This document shows, one piece after another, positions 40,557 to 52,797 of a stretch of 64,000 nt of DNA. Made by a program: the position numbers and the translations under genes. The notes beneath the pieces were generated by a model. The model saw only the letters and a program-made list of their open reading frames with translations. It made no database searches and was not told the origin of the DNA. Every line of letters begins with the position of its first letter. Position 1 is the first letter of the stretch. The DNA is from Vicinamibacterales bacterium (lineage in GTDB: Bacteria > Acidobacteriota > Vicinamibacteria > Vicinamibacterales > SCN-69-37): contig JAURFE010000002.1 of assembly GCA_030827135.1 (NCBI GenBank), positions 62,001-126,000 of the forward strand, read 5' to 3'.

Positions 40557-40562
40557 TATACT
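40557..40562 (+). promoter_or_regulatory. -10-like TATACT six nt before moaE
   Basis: TATACT then 6 nt then ATG 40569. The resulting mRNA would be leaderless; no -35 was found at standard spacing because that position is taken by the inverted repeat. Confidence 0.35.
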
Positions 40563-40568
40563 GATGCG

Positions 40569-41051
40569 ATGCTCGCGGTGACCCGGGACCCGCTGTCGAT
40601 AGACGCGCTGACGACAGCGGTCGAGGCCGCGGTCCGTTCGCGTGGCGAGGGGTGCGGGGCGCTGGCGTCCTTCCTCGGTGTCGTTCGGGCCACCCATCAG
40701 GGCCGGACCGTGCGGTATCTGGAGTACGAGGCCTTCGACGCGCTGGCCGTGAAGACTTTCGCGCAGATCCGGAACGAGGCCCTGGCCCGATGGCCCGAGG
40801 CCGAACTGGCCCTGGTGCACCGGGTTGGACGCCTCGAGATCGGCGAGGCCAGCATCGCCGTCGTCGCCGCCACGGCACATCGCGCCGACGCGTTTTCGGT
40901 CTGCCGCTACGCGATTGAACGGGTGAAGCAGATCGCGCCCGTGTGGAAACACGAGTTCTTCGTCGACGGCGACGCCTGGGTCGAAGGCGCTGTCGCGGAT
41001 CCGGAAGACCCCGACGCCCGCCAGAAAGCGATGGCCATCGCATGCGCATAA
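40569..41051 (+). CDS. moaE: molybdopterin synthase catalytic subunit MoaE
   Basis: 160 residues; with MoaD it converts precursor Z to molybdopterin. Family motifs are FLGVVRATHQGRTVRYLEYEAF, the HRVGRLEIGEASIAVVAATAHR block and the catalytic Lys region VKQIAPVWKHEFF. It ends 10 bp inside moaD. A Moco-dependent enzyme is not in the window. It may be leaderless, starting a moaE-moaD-prfA-prmC-hit run. Confidence 0.93.
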   Translation: MLAVTRDPLSIDALTTAVEAAVRSRGEGCGALASFLGVVRATHQGRTVRYLEYEAFDALAVKTFAQIRNEALARWPEAELALVHRVGRLEIGEASIAVVAATAHRADAFSVCRYAIERVKQIAPVWKHEFFVDGDAWVEGAVADPEDPDARQKAMAIACA

Positions 41052-41287
41052 CCGTGCGACTCTTTGCCCGTCTCCGCGAACTCGCGGGTCTCGAGGTGTG
41101 GCACACCGAGGTCCCGGCCGGCGCCACCGTCGCCGACCTGTGGGCGGCCGTCGCGCAGGCGCATCCGGCGCTCGCGCCGTTCGGCCGTGCCATCTCGTGC
41201 GCGGTGAACGCGAATTTTTCGCGCATGTCCCACCCTCTGCAGGAGGGCGACGACGTCGCATTTTTGCCGCCGGTGTCCGGCGGCTGA
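41042..41287 (+). CDS. moaD: molybdopterin synthase sulfur carrier subunit MoaD
   Basis: 81 residues with the ubiquitin-like beta-grasp fold (MRITVRLFARLRELAG, VNANFSR, LQEGDDVAFLPPVSGG). The essential C-terminal Gly-Gly that carries the thiocarboxylate is present. It overlaps moaE by 10 bp, which is the usual coupled arrangement but in the order moaE-moaD. Confidence 0.93.
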   Translation: MRITVRLFARLRELAGLEVWHTEVPAGATVADLWAAVAQAHPALAPFGRAISCAVNANFSRMSHPLQEGDDVAFLPPVSGG

Positions 41288-41303
41288 TGGAAGCTGAACG
41301 CGC

Positions 41304-42395
41304 ATGACTCCGCAAGTCCTCGACAAACTTCGTTCGCTCGAAACCCGCTACGAGTCGCTGATGCAGCAGGTCTCGGACCCGGCGGTGCAGGCCGACGCGA
41401 CCGCGTATCGCACGCAGTCGAAGGCGCTGTCGGAAATCCAGCCGACCGTGGAAGCGTTCCGTGAATGGCTGCGACTGGACCAGCAGGCGGCCGAAAATCG
41501 TGACCTGATGGCCGGCGATGACCCGGAGATGGCGGCGCTTGCGAAGGAGGAACTGCCGGGCCTTGAGCAGCAGATGGAGACGCTCGAGGGGCAACTCCGG
41601 TTGATGCTCGTCCCGCGTGACGCGAATGACGACCGCAACGTCGTGCTCGAAATTCGCGGCGGCACCGGTGGCGACGAAGCTGCGCTGTTTGCGGCCGACC
41701 TGTACCGCATGTATACCCGGTACGCCGAGCGGCAGGGCTGGAAGATCGACGTCCACACGATGAGCGAAAACGGCATCGGCGGGCTGAAGGAAGTGGTCGC
41801 GTCCATGGAAGGCAAGGGCGTGTACGGCCAGCTTAAACATGAGAGCGGCGTCCATCGTGTGCAGCGGGTGCCGGCCACGGAAGCAGCCGGGCGCATCCAC
41901 ACCTCCACCGCCACCGTCGCGGTGCTCCCGGAAGCGGAGGAAGTCGATATTCACATCGATGCGAAAGACCTGCGCATCGACACGTTCTGCTCGAGTGGGC
42001 CCGGCGGCCAGAGCGTCAACACGACGTACTCGGCCGTGCGCATCACCCACCTGCCGACCAATACGGTCGTGTCGCAGCAGGACGAAAAATCGCAAATCAA
42101 GAATCGCCAGAAGGCGATGAAGGTCCTGCGCTCGCGTCTCTATGAGATGGAGATGCGCAAGCAGCAGGAGGCGATCGCGAAGGAACGGCGCGGCCAGGTC
42201 GGCACCGGCGAACGGTCCGAAAAGATTCGGACGTACAACTTCAAGGAAAACCGGATCACGGACCACCGCATCAACTTCACGATGCACCAGCTCACCGACG
42301 CACTCGACGGCGACCTGACGGAACTCATCAACGAGATTAAGCAGCACGTGCAGGCCGAGAAACTCAGGCAGGCCACCGAGGGGGATTCGGCCTAG
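41304..42395 (+). CDS. prfA: peptide chain release factor 1
   Basis: 363 residues; terminates translation at UAA and UAG. The codon-recognition tripeptide PAT is at residues 190-192 (RVPATEAAG), which identifies RF1 rather than RF2. The catalytic GGQ is at 234-236 in [11 protein letters not shown]. Length is standard. The stop overlaps the start of prmC, whose product methylates that Gln. RF1 does not read UGA, in line with UGA also being used for selenocysteine in this organism. Confidence 0.96.
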   Translation: MTPQVLDKLRSLETRYESLMQQVSDPAVQADATAYRTQSKALSEIQPTVEAFREWLRLDQQAAENRDLMAGDDPEMAALAKEELPGLEQQMETLEGQLRLMLVPRDANDDRNVVLEIRGGTGGDEAALFAADLYRMYTRYAERQGWKIDVHTMSENGIGGLKEVVASMEGKGVYGQLKHESGVHRVQRVPATEAAGRIHTSTATVAVLPEAEEVDIHIDAKDLRIDTFCSSGPGGQSVNTTYSAVRITHLPTNTVVSQQDEKSQIKNRQKAMKVLRSRLYEMEMRKQQEAIAKERRGQVGTGERSEKIRTYNFKENRITDHRINFTMHQLTDALDGDLTELINEIKQHVQAEKLRQATEGDSA

Positions 42396-43285
42396 TGTCG
42401 TCGGTCGCCGCAACGGTCGCGGCGGCGGCGGCTCGACTGCGCGCGGCCGGGTTCGCATCCGACGACGCCGACCGCGACGCCGCCGTGATGGCCCGCGGCG
42501 TGCTCGGCTGGTCCCTGGCGGACTGGCTGTCGCACCGGCACAAAGACGCACACGCCGAGTTCGTCGCCAGGCTCGACGCTCTGGTCTCGCGGCGCACGAC
42601 CGGCGAACCGGTCGCGTACCTGCTCGGCACGCGCGAATTCTACGGCCGCGACTTCATCGTCCAACCGGGCGTCCTGATTCCCCGCCCCGAAACCGAACTC
42701 CTGATTGATGCCGCGCTCGCGTGGGTTCGCGCTGTCGGTGCCCGCACGGTGGTGGACGTCGGCGCCGGCACCGGCTGTGTGGGGATCACGCTCGCGCTTG
42801 AGCACCCTGGTTTGTCGGTCATGGCCACTGATTGCTCGCCCGATGCCCTCGCAGTCGCCCGTCGCAATGCTGCGATACTCGCCGCATCGTCTGTCGAGTG
42901 GCGTCTGGCCGACCTGCTCGACGACATCCAGGAGCCGGTGGACCTCGTCGTGTCGAACCCGCCGTACGTCCCCGAGAGCGATCGCCCTTCATTGCCGCCG
43001 GACGTGCGCAACTTCGAGCCCGCCCTCGCCCTCTTCGGCGGACCCGACGGCCTCGACGTCGTGCGCCGCCTGATTCCCGCCGCCCACGCGCGCCTCGCCC
43101 CCGGCGGCGCCCTGATGATGGAGGTCGGCATCCACCAATCCCCCGTGGTCACCCGGCTTCTCCAGGACGCCGGCTTCTCCGAGATCACCTGGCAGCCCGA
43201 CCTCCAACAAATTCCCCGCGTCGTGACTGCGAAAAAGAGCCTGATTCCGAGACAACGTCGCGAAAAAACCTCCCGACGTCATTAA
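42395..43285 (+). CDS. prmC: release factor glutamine methyltransferase PrmC
   Basis: 296 residues; methylates the GGQ glutamine of RF1 and RF2. A helical N-terminal domain is followed by a SAM domain with VVDVGAGTGCVGITLA (motif I) and the substrate motif VSNPPYVPES. The GTG start overlaps the prfA stop (TAGTG). The C terminus is basic (RREKTSRRH). The classic prfA-prmC gene order supports the call. Confidence 0.95.
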   Translation: MSSVAATVAAAAARLRAAGFASDDADRDAAVMARGVLGWSLADWLSHRHKDAHAEFVARLDALVSRRTTGEPVAYLLGTREFYGRDFIVQPGVLIPRPETELLIDAALAWVRAVGARTVVDVGAGTGCVGITLALEHPGLSVMATDCSPDALAVARRNAAILAASSVEWRLADLLDDIQEPVDLVVSNPPYVPESDRPSLPPDVRNFEPALALFGGPDGLDVVRRLIPAAHARLAPGGALMMEVGIHQSPVVTRLLQDAGFSEITWQPDLQQIPRVVTAKKSLIPRQRREKTSRRH

Positions 43286-43303
43286 TTGGGAATAATTTGA
43301 CTC

Positions 43304-43648
43304 ATGGACTCTTGTTTGTTCTGTCGCATCGTCGCGGGGGAGATTCCGGCGACGACGGTGTATGAAGACGACGACCTGCTGGTGTTCCGGGACATTAATC
43401 CGCAGGCGCCGATGCATGTGCTGGTGATTCCGAAGGTGCACATCGCGACGGTGAACGACCTGACGCCGGCCCATGAGGCGTTGGTCGGCGCGATGGTGCG
43501 GTGCGCGGCGCAGGTCGCGAAGGATCATGGGTTCGACGGGTCGGGATATCGCACCGTGTTCAACTGCAACGCGGCTGCAGGCCAGACGGTGTTCCATATC
43601 CACCTGCACGTGCTCGGAGGACGGACGCTGACATGGCCGCCTGGCTGA
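43304..43648 (+). CDS. HIT-family (HINT-like) nucleotide hydrolase
   Basis: 114 residues. The histidine triad is HIHLH at H98-H102, and the zinc-type N terminus CLFCRIVAGEIPATTVYEDD is standard for HINT proteins, which hydrolyse AMP-lysine-type phosphoramidates. Cytoplasmic. It follows prmC by 18 bp in the same direction and ends 16 bp before the convergent HAD gene. Confidence 0.93.
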   Translation: MDSCLFCRIVAGEIPATTVYEDDDLLVFRDINPQAPMHVLVIPKVHIATVNDLTPAHEALVGAMVRCAAQVAKDHGFDGSGYRTVFNCNAAAGQTVFHIHLHVLGGRTLTWPPG

Positions 43649-43664
43649 ACGGGGTTCCGAAGTC

Positions 43665-44345
43665 CTAGAGCAAGGAGGCCAGTTCCGAGAGTGACTGAAT
43701 TACCGGAATCGAGGCATCGAGGCCCTTCGCGCGGCCGTCGCGATCGAGCAACACGCCACGCATCCCGACCTGGCGGGCACCGAGCACGTCGTGTGCAAGG
43801 CTGTCTCCCACCATCACGGCCTGATCCGGCGCGACCCGTATCCGGCTGAGTGCCTCGTGAAAGATGCGGGGGTCGGGTTTCATCACTCCGAACTCCGCGG
43901 ATGACACGGTCACCGACATCACCCCTGCCAGGTCGAAATACTCGCCGAACGTCTCCAGCGGCCGATGGGAATTGGAGATCAGGCCCATCTGCACCCCTTG
44001 CCGCTGCAGGGTCCTGAGGGCCTCTGGCACCTCCTCGTACATCTCGAAGTGGTGGTGGTGGGCCCAGTCGTCGTAGATCTCGCGCGCAGCCACGGCCACT
44101 CCCGGCCCGGTGCCCCCCATGAGCTCAATGATTCGGCTCGTGTATCGGACGAAGATCTCGTCGTGATAGCGCTGGTCCATCGTGTCCAGCACACCGGCCG
44201 CCGAGGCCACCGCCGCCTCAAACGCGGTCTCGTCCACGGGCACCCCGTGCCGGACACACGTCTCGGCATACCCGGGGCCGAGAAACCGGCGGCCGGGGCG
44301 AATCAGGGTGAAGTCGACGTCAAAGAAGACGGCCAGTGTGTTCAC
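43665..44345 (-). CDS. HAD-superfamily hydrolase
   Basis: 226 residues. Motif I is AVFFDVDFTLIRPG, motif II LISNSH, motif III Lys in MKPDPRIFHEAL and motif IV MVGDSLAHDVLGA. The helical cap is of the C1 type. Substrate is unknown. I selected GTG 44345 because homology begins at once; an ATG at 44396 is also in frame but would overlap the ileS start codon on the other strand (CATG), which leaves no room for promoters. Confidence 0.83.
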   Translation of the reverse strand: MNTLAVFFDVDFTLIRPGRRFLGPGYAETCVRHGVPVDETAFEAAVASAAGVLDTMDQRYHDEIFVRYTSRIIELMGGTGPGVAVAAREIYDDWAHHHHFEMYEEVPEALRTLQRQGVQMGLISNSHRPLETFGEYFDLAGVMSVTVSSAEFGVMKPDPRIFHEALSRIRVAPDQAVMVGDSLAHDVLGARQVGMRGVLLDRDGRAKGLDASIPVIQSLSELASLL

Positions 44346-44394
44346 AGCAGGTCTCACGGTGCGCGCGAATATAGAATAGGGGTTTACATCAGCC

Positions 44395-47157
44395 ATGCGC
44401 GACTGGAAAGACACGCTCAATCTCCCCCGGACCGACTTCCCGATGAAGGCGAACCTGCCGACGGCCGAGCCGGCAGCGATCGCCCGTTGGCAGGAGACGA
44501 AGCTGTACGCCGCCATCCGGGCGCACCGTCGCGGCGCGCCGCGATTTGTCCTGCACGACGGCCCTCCGTACGCCAACGGCGAGATCCACATCGGCCATGC
44601 GCTCAACAAGATCCTCAAGGACTTTGTCGTCAAATCACGGTCGATGGCTGGATTTGATGCACCCTACGTGCCCGGCTGGGACTGCCACGGGCTACCGATC
44701 GAACTGAACGTCGAACGTGAACTCGGCCCCGCTGCGAAGGATCGGTCCATCGGCGACTTCCGTCGCGCGTGCCGCACGTACGCCGAACAATTCGTCGCCT
44801 CGCAGCGCGCAGACTTCGAACGCCTCGGCGTGTTGGGCGACTGGGACGCCCCGTACCTCACCATGCAGTTCGGCTACCAGGCGGCCATCGTGCGCGCCCT
44901 CGGGAAGTTCGTCGAACGCGGCCTCGTTTACAAGGGCAAGAAGCCGGTGCACTGGTGCCTCCGCGACCGCACGGCGCTGGCTGAAGCCGAGGTGGAGTAC
45001 GACACCCACACGTCACCCTCGATCTTCGTCGAGTTCCCATTGGCGGCCGACGACACGGTGCTCGCCTCGCACGTCCCCGCCGTGACGGGACGCGACGTCA
45101 CGGCCCTGATCTGGACGACGACCCCGTGGACGATCCCGGCGAACCTCGCCATCGCCTTCCACCCGGAGCTGGAGTACGGCGCATTCGATTTCGACGGTCG
45201 GCTGGTGATCCTCGCGACGGAGCTGGCCGATGGCGTCTCGACACGCACCGGCCGCGCGCTGGGTGCACCGGTCGCGACCTTCACCGGCGCCCAGTTGGAA
45301 GGCGTGCGCTTCCAGCACCCGCTGTTCGATCGCGACTCCGTCGGTGTGCTCGCGGAATACGTCACGCTTGAGCAGGGGACCGGTGCCGTGCACACGGCGC
45401 CCGGTCACGGCACGGACGACTTCAACACCGGCGTGCGCTACGGGCTGCCGATCACGACCCCCATCGGTACCCACGGCCGGTTCACCGAAGACACGCCCAT
45501 CGTCGGCGGACTCAAGGTCTTCGAAGCCAACCCCGTCGTCGAAGCCGCGCTCGCCGAGCGTGGGCGCCTGTGGCACCGCTCGGACTTCGAGCATTCGTAT
45601 CCGCACTGCTGGCGCTGTCACCAGCCGGTGATCTTCCTGGCGACACCTCAGTGGTTCATCTCGATGGACGGCTTGCGGGACGACGCGACAGCGGCGTCCG
45701 ATGCCACCGCGTGGCATCCGTCGTGGGGCCGTGAACGCATGACCGGCATGTTTGCGACGCGTCCGGACTGGTGCATTTCGCGTCAACGCGCCTGGGGCGT
45801 GCCGATTCCGGCGATCACGTGCACCGGGTGTGGCCACTCGCATCTCACACCCGCCCTGGTCGACCGCGCGGCAGCGGTCTTCGAACGGGACAACGCGGAT
45901 GCGTGGTACGACGCGCCCCTGGAGACGTTTGTGCCCGCTGATTTCCGCTGCGCCAGCTGCGGCGGATCGTCGTTTGAACGGGAACGCGACATTCTCGATG
46001 TGTGGTTCGACTCCGGGTCGAGCCATGAGGCGGTGCTCGCCCAGCGACCGGATCTCCGGTGGCCGGCGGATCTCTATCTGGAAGGCACGGACCAGTACCG
46101 CGGCTGGTTCCAGTCATCCCTGCTGGTGGGGGTCGGTACGCGCGGACGCGCCCCCTACGACGGCGTGCTCACACATGGCTTCGTTGTGGACACCCACGGG
46201 CGCAAGATGTCGAAGTCGATCGGCAATGTGATCGCGCCGCAACAGATCATCAAGGAGAGCGGCGCGGATGTGCTGCGCCTCTGGGTCGCGATGGTGGATT
46301 ACCGCGACGAGATCCGGCTCGGCAAGGAGGTGCTCGCGCGCACGGTCGAGGCGTACCGGAAAATCCGCAACACGTTCCGGTATCTGCTGTCGAATCTCTA
46401 CGACTTCGATCCGGCCGTGCACCAGGTCCCCCACGCGCAGATGCACAGCGCGGATCGGCACATCCTGTCGCGCTACACGCGCCTCGAGCGAACGGTGCGG
46501 GCGGAATACGACGCGTACGACTTTCAGGCCCTCGCACACGCGGTCAACGAATTTGTGACGGTCGAACTCAGCGCGCTGTATCTCGACGTCTCCAAGGACC
46601 GCCTCTACACGTTCCGCGCGGACTCCCCGGAGCGCCGCTCCGCACAAACCGCGCTGTATGTGCTGGCCGACGGCCTTGTGCGGCTGATCGCGCCGATCCT
46701 CTCGATGACGGCCGACGAAATCTGGCCGCGCCTCCCGGGACCGCGCGAGGCGTCCGTGCACCTGGCCGACTTCCCCAGCAGCCCGCAGGCGTGGATCGAC
46801 GACACGCTTGATGCGCACTGGGAGGCGCTGTCGAACGTTCGCCGGACCGTCAATGAAGCCCTCGAACGCGCCCGCGCCGCAAAGACGATCGGTGCACCGC
46901 TCACGGCGCACGTCACGCTCACGGCCGGCGGCGACCTCTACCACCGGCTCAAGAGTGCGGAAGCGGACCTGCCCATGTTGTGCATCGTGTCCGCGGTGAC
47001 GCTGCGCGAATCGACCGACAGCCCGCTGATCGTCGAGGTCACCCACGCGGCCGGTGACAAGTGTCCCCGATGCTGGCGCTTCGTCCCGGCGCTGACCGGT
47101 AACGGCGACGATGCGGTGTGCGAACGCTGCGCGGATGCCCTGGAACCCGTCGCATGA
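44395..47157 (+). CDS. ileS: isoleucyl-tRNA synthetase
   Basis: 920 residues; charges tRNA-Ile and edits valine. The N terminus [19 protein letters not shown] is typical. HIGH is at residues 65-68, KMSKS at 604-608 ([10 protein letters not shown]), and the editing domain has [14 protein letters not shown]. The C-terminal zinc knuckles are CPRCW and CERCAD. A TAGAAT word at 44372-44377 may be its -10. The stop overlaps lspA (ATGA). Confidence 0.97.
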   Translation: MRDWKDTLNLPRTDFPMKANLPTAEPAAIARWQETKLYAAIRAHRRGAPRFVLHDGPPYANGEIHIGHALNKILKDFVVKSRSMAGFDAPYVPGWDCHGLPIELNVERELGPAAKDRSIGDFRRACRTYAEQFVASQRADFERLGVLGDWDAPYLTMQFGYQAAIVRALGKFVERGLVYKGKKPVHWCLRDRTALAEAEVEYDTHTSPSIFVEFPLAADDTVLASHVPAVTGRDVTALIWTTTPWTIPANLAIAFHPELEYGAFDFDGRLVILATELADGVSTRTGRALGAPVATFTGAQLEGVRFQHPLFDRDSVGVLAEYVTLEQGTGAVHTAPGHGTDDFNTGVRYGLPITTPIGTHGRFTEDTPIVGGLKVFEANPVVEAALAERGRLWHRSDFEHSYPHCWRCHQPVIFLATPQWFISMDGLRDDATAASDATAWHPSWGRERMTGMFATRPDWCISRQRAWGVPIPAITCTGCGHSHLTPALVDRAAAVFERDNADAWYDAPLETFVPADFRCASCGGSSFERERDILDVWFDSGSSHEAVLAQRPDLRWPADLYLEGTDQYRGWFQSSLLVGVGTRGRAPYDGVLTHGFVVDTHGRKMSKSIGNVIAPQQIIKESGADVLRLWVAMVDYRDEIRLGKEVLARTVEAYRKIRNTFRYLLSNLYDFDPAVHQVPHAQMHSADRHILSRYTRLERTVRAEYDAYDFQALAHAVNEFVTVELSALYLDVSKDRLYTFRADSPERRSAQTALYVLADGLVRLIAPILSMTADEIWPRLPGPREASVHLADFPSSPQAWIDDTLDAHWEALSNVRRTVNEALERARAAKTIGAPLTAHVTLTAGGDLYHRLKSAEADLPMLCIVSAVTLRESTDSPLIVEVTHAAGDKCPRCWRFVPALTGNGDDAVCERCADALEPVA

Positions 47158-47648
47158 TGGCGCGTCTCCCGGGTCTCGTGTGGGTCGTGCTCACGTTGGT
47201 GGTGCTCGACCAGCTCACCAAGGTGTGGGTGCATGCCACGCTGGGCCTCTACGACAGCATCACCGTCATTCCGGGCCTCCTCAATCTGGTCCACGTCCGC
47301 AATGAGGGGGTGGCGTTCGGGCTGCTGAATGACCTGGATCTGCCCTACAAGCCGCTGCTGACGATCGGCCTTGCGTGCCTCGCGCTCGTGGGGATGGTGT
47401 TCTACTACAGGCAGCTGCAGCCGCATGAACGCCTCGCGCGACTGGGCGTGGCGTTCATCGCGGGCGGCGCCATCGGCAATCTGATCGACCGCGTGCAACA
47501 GGGATACGTGCTCGACTTTGTCGACATCTACTGGGGCACGTGGCACTTCTGGGCTTTTAATGTCGCCGATGCGGCGATCAACGTCGGCGCAATTCTCGTC
47601 TTTGCAGACCTTCTGCTGGTGAAACGTCATGTACCCGATTCTGTTTAA
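47154..47648 (+). CDS. lspA: lipoprotein signal peptidase LspA
   Basis: 164 residues with four transmembrane helices; cleaves the signal peptide of diacylglyceryl-modified prolipoproteins. Catalytic Asp pair: the first in [10 protein letters not shown], the second in [11 protein letters not shown]. The [13 protein letters not shown] motif is present. Start ATG 47154 overlaps the ileS stop; ATG 47157 is an alternative. It overlaps lgt by 20 bp, so the two steps of lipoprotein maturation are coupled. Confidence 0.96.
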   Translation: MMARLPGLVWVVLTLVVLDQLTKVWVHATLGLYDSITVIPGLLNLVHVRNEGVAFGLLNDLDLPYKPLLTIGLACLALVGMVFYYRQLQPHERLARLGVAFIAGGAIGNLIDRVQQGYVLDFVDIYWGTWHFWAFNVADAAINVGAILVFADLLLVKRHVPDSV

Positions 47649-48414
47649 TGTTGGCGACTGGCCCGTCTACTCCTATGGCGTGCTGCTGGCCGCCGCCTAT
47701 CTCATCGGCCTGCAGCTTGCGGTCGTCCGGGCGCGCAAGGCGGGTGTGGACCCGGCACGGGTCATGGACCTCGGCATCTACCTCATCATCGCGGCGCTCG
47801 TTGGCGCGAAGCTGATGCTCATCGCGGTGGACTGGAACTACTTCCGCCAGCAGCCGCGCGAACTGCTCTCACTCGTCCGGGCGGGCGGCGTCTTTTACGG
47901 AGGCCTCATCGGCGCCGTGCTGGTCGGACTGGTGCTGGTCCGCCGCTACAAACTCAACGTCTGGGCGACCGGCGACCTCATGGCGCCCGGTATCGCCCTC
48001 GGTCACGTCGTGGGCCGCTTCGGGTGTCTGCTGGCGGGCTGCTGTTACGGCCGTCCGACGGATGCGGCTTGGGGCATCACGTTCACCAATCCCATTGCCA
48101 ACGCGAATGTCGGGACACCGCTCAACCTGCCGCTCCACCCCACGCAGCTCTATGACGCCGGTGCGGAACTCCTGATCCTCGGCGTGCTGCTGCTGACCGA
48201 GCGCAAGGGCAAGCCGTTTGCCGGCCGAACGTTCTGGCTGTACATCGGCCTGTATGCCATCTCCCGCTTCATCATCGAGTATTTCCGAGGCGACATTCAG
48301 CGGGGGGCGATCGGCGACATGTCCACCTCACAGTTTGTGTCGCTGTTGCTGGTGCCTGCCGCGCTCCTGATGTTGTGGTATCTGAAGCGGCAACCGCAGC
48401 CGTCGGCGGCCTGA
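47629..48414 (+). CDS. lgt: prolipoprotein diacylglyceryl transferase Lgt
   Basis: 261 residues, seven transmembrane helices; transfers diacylglyceryl from phosphatidylglycerol to the lipobox Cys. The signature HVVGRFGCLLAGCCYGRPT and LHPTQLYDAG are present, as is YFRGDIQRG near the end. The gene order ileS-lspA-lgt-rluD is consistent across many bacteria. Confidence 0.96.
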   Translation: MYPILFNVGDWPVYSYGVLLAAAYLIGLQLAVVRARKAGVDPARVMDLGIYLIIAALVGAKLMLIAVDWNYFRQQPRELLSLVRAGGVFYGGLIGAVLVGLVLVRRYKLNVWATGDLMAPGIALGHVVGRFGCLLAGCCYGRPTDAAWGITFTNPIANANVGTPLNLPLHPTQLYDAGAELLILGVLLLTERKGKPFAGRTFWLYIGLYAISRFIIEYFRGDIQRGAIGDMSTSQFVSLLLVPAALLMLWYLKRQPQPSAA

Positions 48415-48418
48415 CCCG

Positions 48419-49369
48419 ATGTCCGGACTGACGAGACTTGTCGCCGAGGCGGCCGACGCCGGGCTGCGGCTCGATCAGTTCATCACGTCGCGCCTGCCTG
48501 ACGTCTCACGCTCGCAGGTCCAGCGCCTGCTGCGCGACGGACGTGTCACCTCCGAGCCCCACTCCGCGAAGCCCGGGCTCGTCGTCACCGAAGGCCTGCG
48601 GGTTGACGTGGACGTGCCCCCGCCGATGCCGGCCACGCCCGCGGCTGAAGACCTCCCCATTACCGTGCTGTACGACGATGCGGATCTGGTGGTGATCAAC
48701 AAGCCCGCGGGGATGGTCGTGCATCCCGCCGCCGGCCACGCCCACGGCACGCTGGTCAATGCCCTGCTCCACCATGTGAAGGGCCTCTCCGGAATTGGCG
48801 GCACCGAGCGGCCAGGCATCGTGCACCGGCTGGACCGCGGCACGTCAGGCATCATGGTCGTCGCCAAACACGACGCCGCACATCGCACGTTGTCCGCGCA
48901 ATTTCACGACCGCGTCGTCCGCAAGGAATACCAGGCGGTGGTGTGGGGCGCCCCGGAGAAAGGAACGCGGTATGACAATCCCATCGGCCGCGATCCCAAC
49001 AATCGCAAGCGGATGTCGAGTCGCGCCAGGGGCGGACGGTCGGCGCTGACCGAGGTGGTCGGCGTGGAGGTGTTGCGGGGCGTCTCGTTCATCACGTTGC
49101 TCATCGGCACCGGGCGCACACACCAGATTCGCGTGCATTTGTCCGAAGCGAACCACCCACTGGTCGGCGACGAGCTGTACGGCGGTGTGCGGAAACGCCT
49201 CCCCACGCACCTTGCCTCACTGGCGAAACTCGAGCGGCCGTTCCTCCATGCGGCACGCCTGTCGTTCGCCCATCCGCGTGACGGCCGTCCGATGGACTTC
49301 AGGGCAGACCTGCCGCTGGACCTGGCCCGGGTGCTGAAGGCGCTGCGGCAGTCCAGCGCGAGGAAGTGA
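48419..49369 (+). CDS. RluA-family pseudouridine synthase (RluD-like)
   Basis: 316 residues. An N-terminal S4 RNA-binding domain (LDQFITSRLPDVSRSQVQRLLRDGRV) precedes the catalytic domain. The catalytic Asp lies in GIVHRLDRGTSGIMVVAK. The IGTGRTHQIRVHLS motif completes the signature. It modifies uridines in 23S rRNA in the RluD subtype, but RluA/C/D cannot be separated by eye. It follows lgt by 4 bp. Confidence 0.92.
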   Translation: MSGLTRLVAEAADAGLRLDQFITSRLPDVSRSQVQRLLRDGRVTSEPHSAKPGLVVTEGLRVDVDVPPPMPATPAAEDLPITVLYDDADLVVINKPAGMVVHPAAGHAHGTLVNALLHHVKGLSGIGGTERPGIVHRLDRGTSGIMVVAKHDAAHRTLSAQFHDRVVRKEYQAVVWGAPEKGTRYDNPIGRDPNNRKRMSSRARGGRSALTEVVGVEVLRGVSFITLLIGTGRTHQIRVHLSEANHPLVGDELYGGVRKRLPTHLASLAKLERPFLHAARLSFAHPRDGRPMDFRADLPLDLARVLKALRQSSARK

Positions 49370-49869
49370 GATGGCAGCGGAGGTGATGTTCACGGGGCGG
49401 GTCATCCGCGTCGAACGCGAGGACGTCGTCCTGGCGAACGGACGGACGATCACAATCGAAGCCGTGCGGCACCGAGGCTCCGTCGTGATCCTCGCGCAGC
49501 CGTCCCCCGACACGGTGATTCTGATCCGCCAGTACCGCCCGGTGATCGGCCGCTGGATCTGGGAACTCCCGGCCGGCAGCCTCGACCCGGGTGAAGCGCC
49601 GGACGCCGCCGTGGTCCGCGAGTGCGAAGAAGAGACGGGGCAGTCTCCGCAGCGGGTCACGTTGCTGGCGTCGTGGTACCCCACGCCGGGGTTCTGCGAC
49701 GAGATCATGCACTTCTACCGGTGCGAATCACTCGTGCCGCCCACGGGCCCGGTCCACCAGGACGAGGACGAACAGATCGAGCCCGCGGTGGTCACACTGG
49801 ACACGCTCGCCGAGATGATTCGCGACGGACGTGTCGCCGACATCAAAACCGTTGTCGGCCTGCAGTTGC

Positions 49870-52230
<2,361 letters not shown>

Positions 52231-52266
52231 GACATCCACCTTCACGTCTCGCCCTCTCGTGGGCAC

Positions 52267-52302
52267 AAAAAACACAGGCCCCGCCTTGCGGCGGAGCCTG
52301 TG
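52267..52302 (-). terminator. rho-independent terminator after the DksA-type gene
   Basis: On the minus strand CACAGGC...GCCTGTG with an inner GC-rich extension (one mismatch), a 4-nt loop and six Ts. It ends transcription from the DksA-type gene before lon. Confidence 0.88.
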
Positions 52303-52326
52303 AAGAAACACGCCGGAGTCGGAAGC

Positions 52327-52797
52327 TTAATTCATATCCAGCATCAAACCCGACGACCGGCGATGTGAGAGCCGCTCGCGGCGTTCCGCCACCTCGCGGG
52401 CCTCTTCGCAATCCTTGCAGCGAACGGCGAACGGCAGCGCCCGGAGGCGACGCTCGGAGATCTCATCGCCGCACTCGAAGCAATCGCCGAACTGGCCGCT
52501 TTCGAGTCGCGCGAGCGCTTCCTCAATCCGATGAAGCGTTTCAGACTTCATCTGGATCAGGGCAAATTCGATGTCGTCCTGGATGTCGGCTTCTGAGGTC
52601 TCAGCAGCATCCAGCACGCCCTTCCCATCGGCCGCTCCGCCGTCGGCACGAACGTCGCGCATCTTCTCCTGCACCTGCGCAAGAATTTCACGCCGACGCT
52701 CTTCGAGAATCCGCTTGAGTTCGACATACCGCTGCCGGGTCGAATCCGTCTTTGTGGCCTTTCCGGCCGCCTTCCGTGGGGTTGTGTGCGCCTTCAT
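52327..52797 (-). CDS. DksA/TraR-family zinc-finger protein
   Basis: 156 residues. A basic N-terminal tail and a long coiled coil (about 20-110, with an acidic tip region AAETSEADIQDDIEF) are followed by a C4 zinc finger CFECG...CKDCEEAREVAERRERL. This is the DksA/TraR architecture; DksA proper binds the RNA polymerase secondary channel and acts with ppGpp. A RelA/SpoT gene lies 1 kb away. An AAGGGAG ribosome-binding site precedes the ATG. It has its own terminator. Confidence 0.88.
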   Translation of the reverse strand: MKAHTTPRKAAGKATKTDSTRQRYVELKRILEERRREILAQVQEKMRDVRADGGAADGKGVLDAAETSEADIQDDIEFALIQMKSETLHRIEEALARLESGQFGDCFECGDEISERRLRALPFAVRCKDCEEAREVAERRERLSHRRSSGLMLDMN

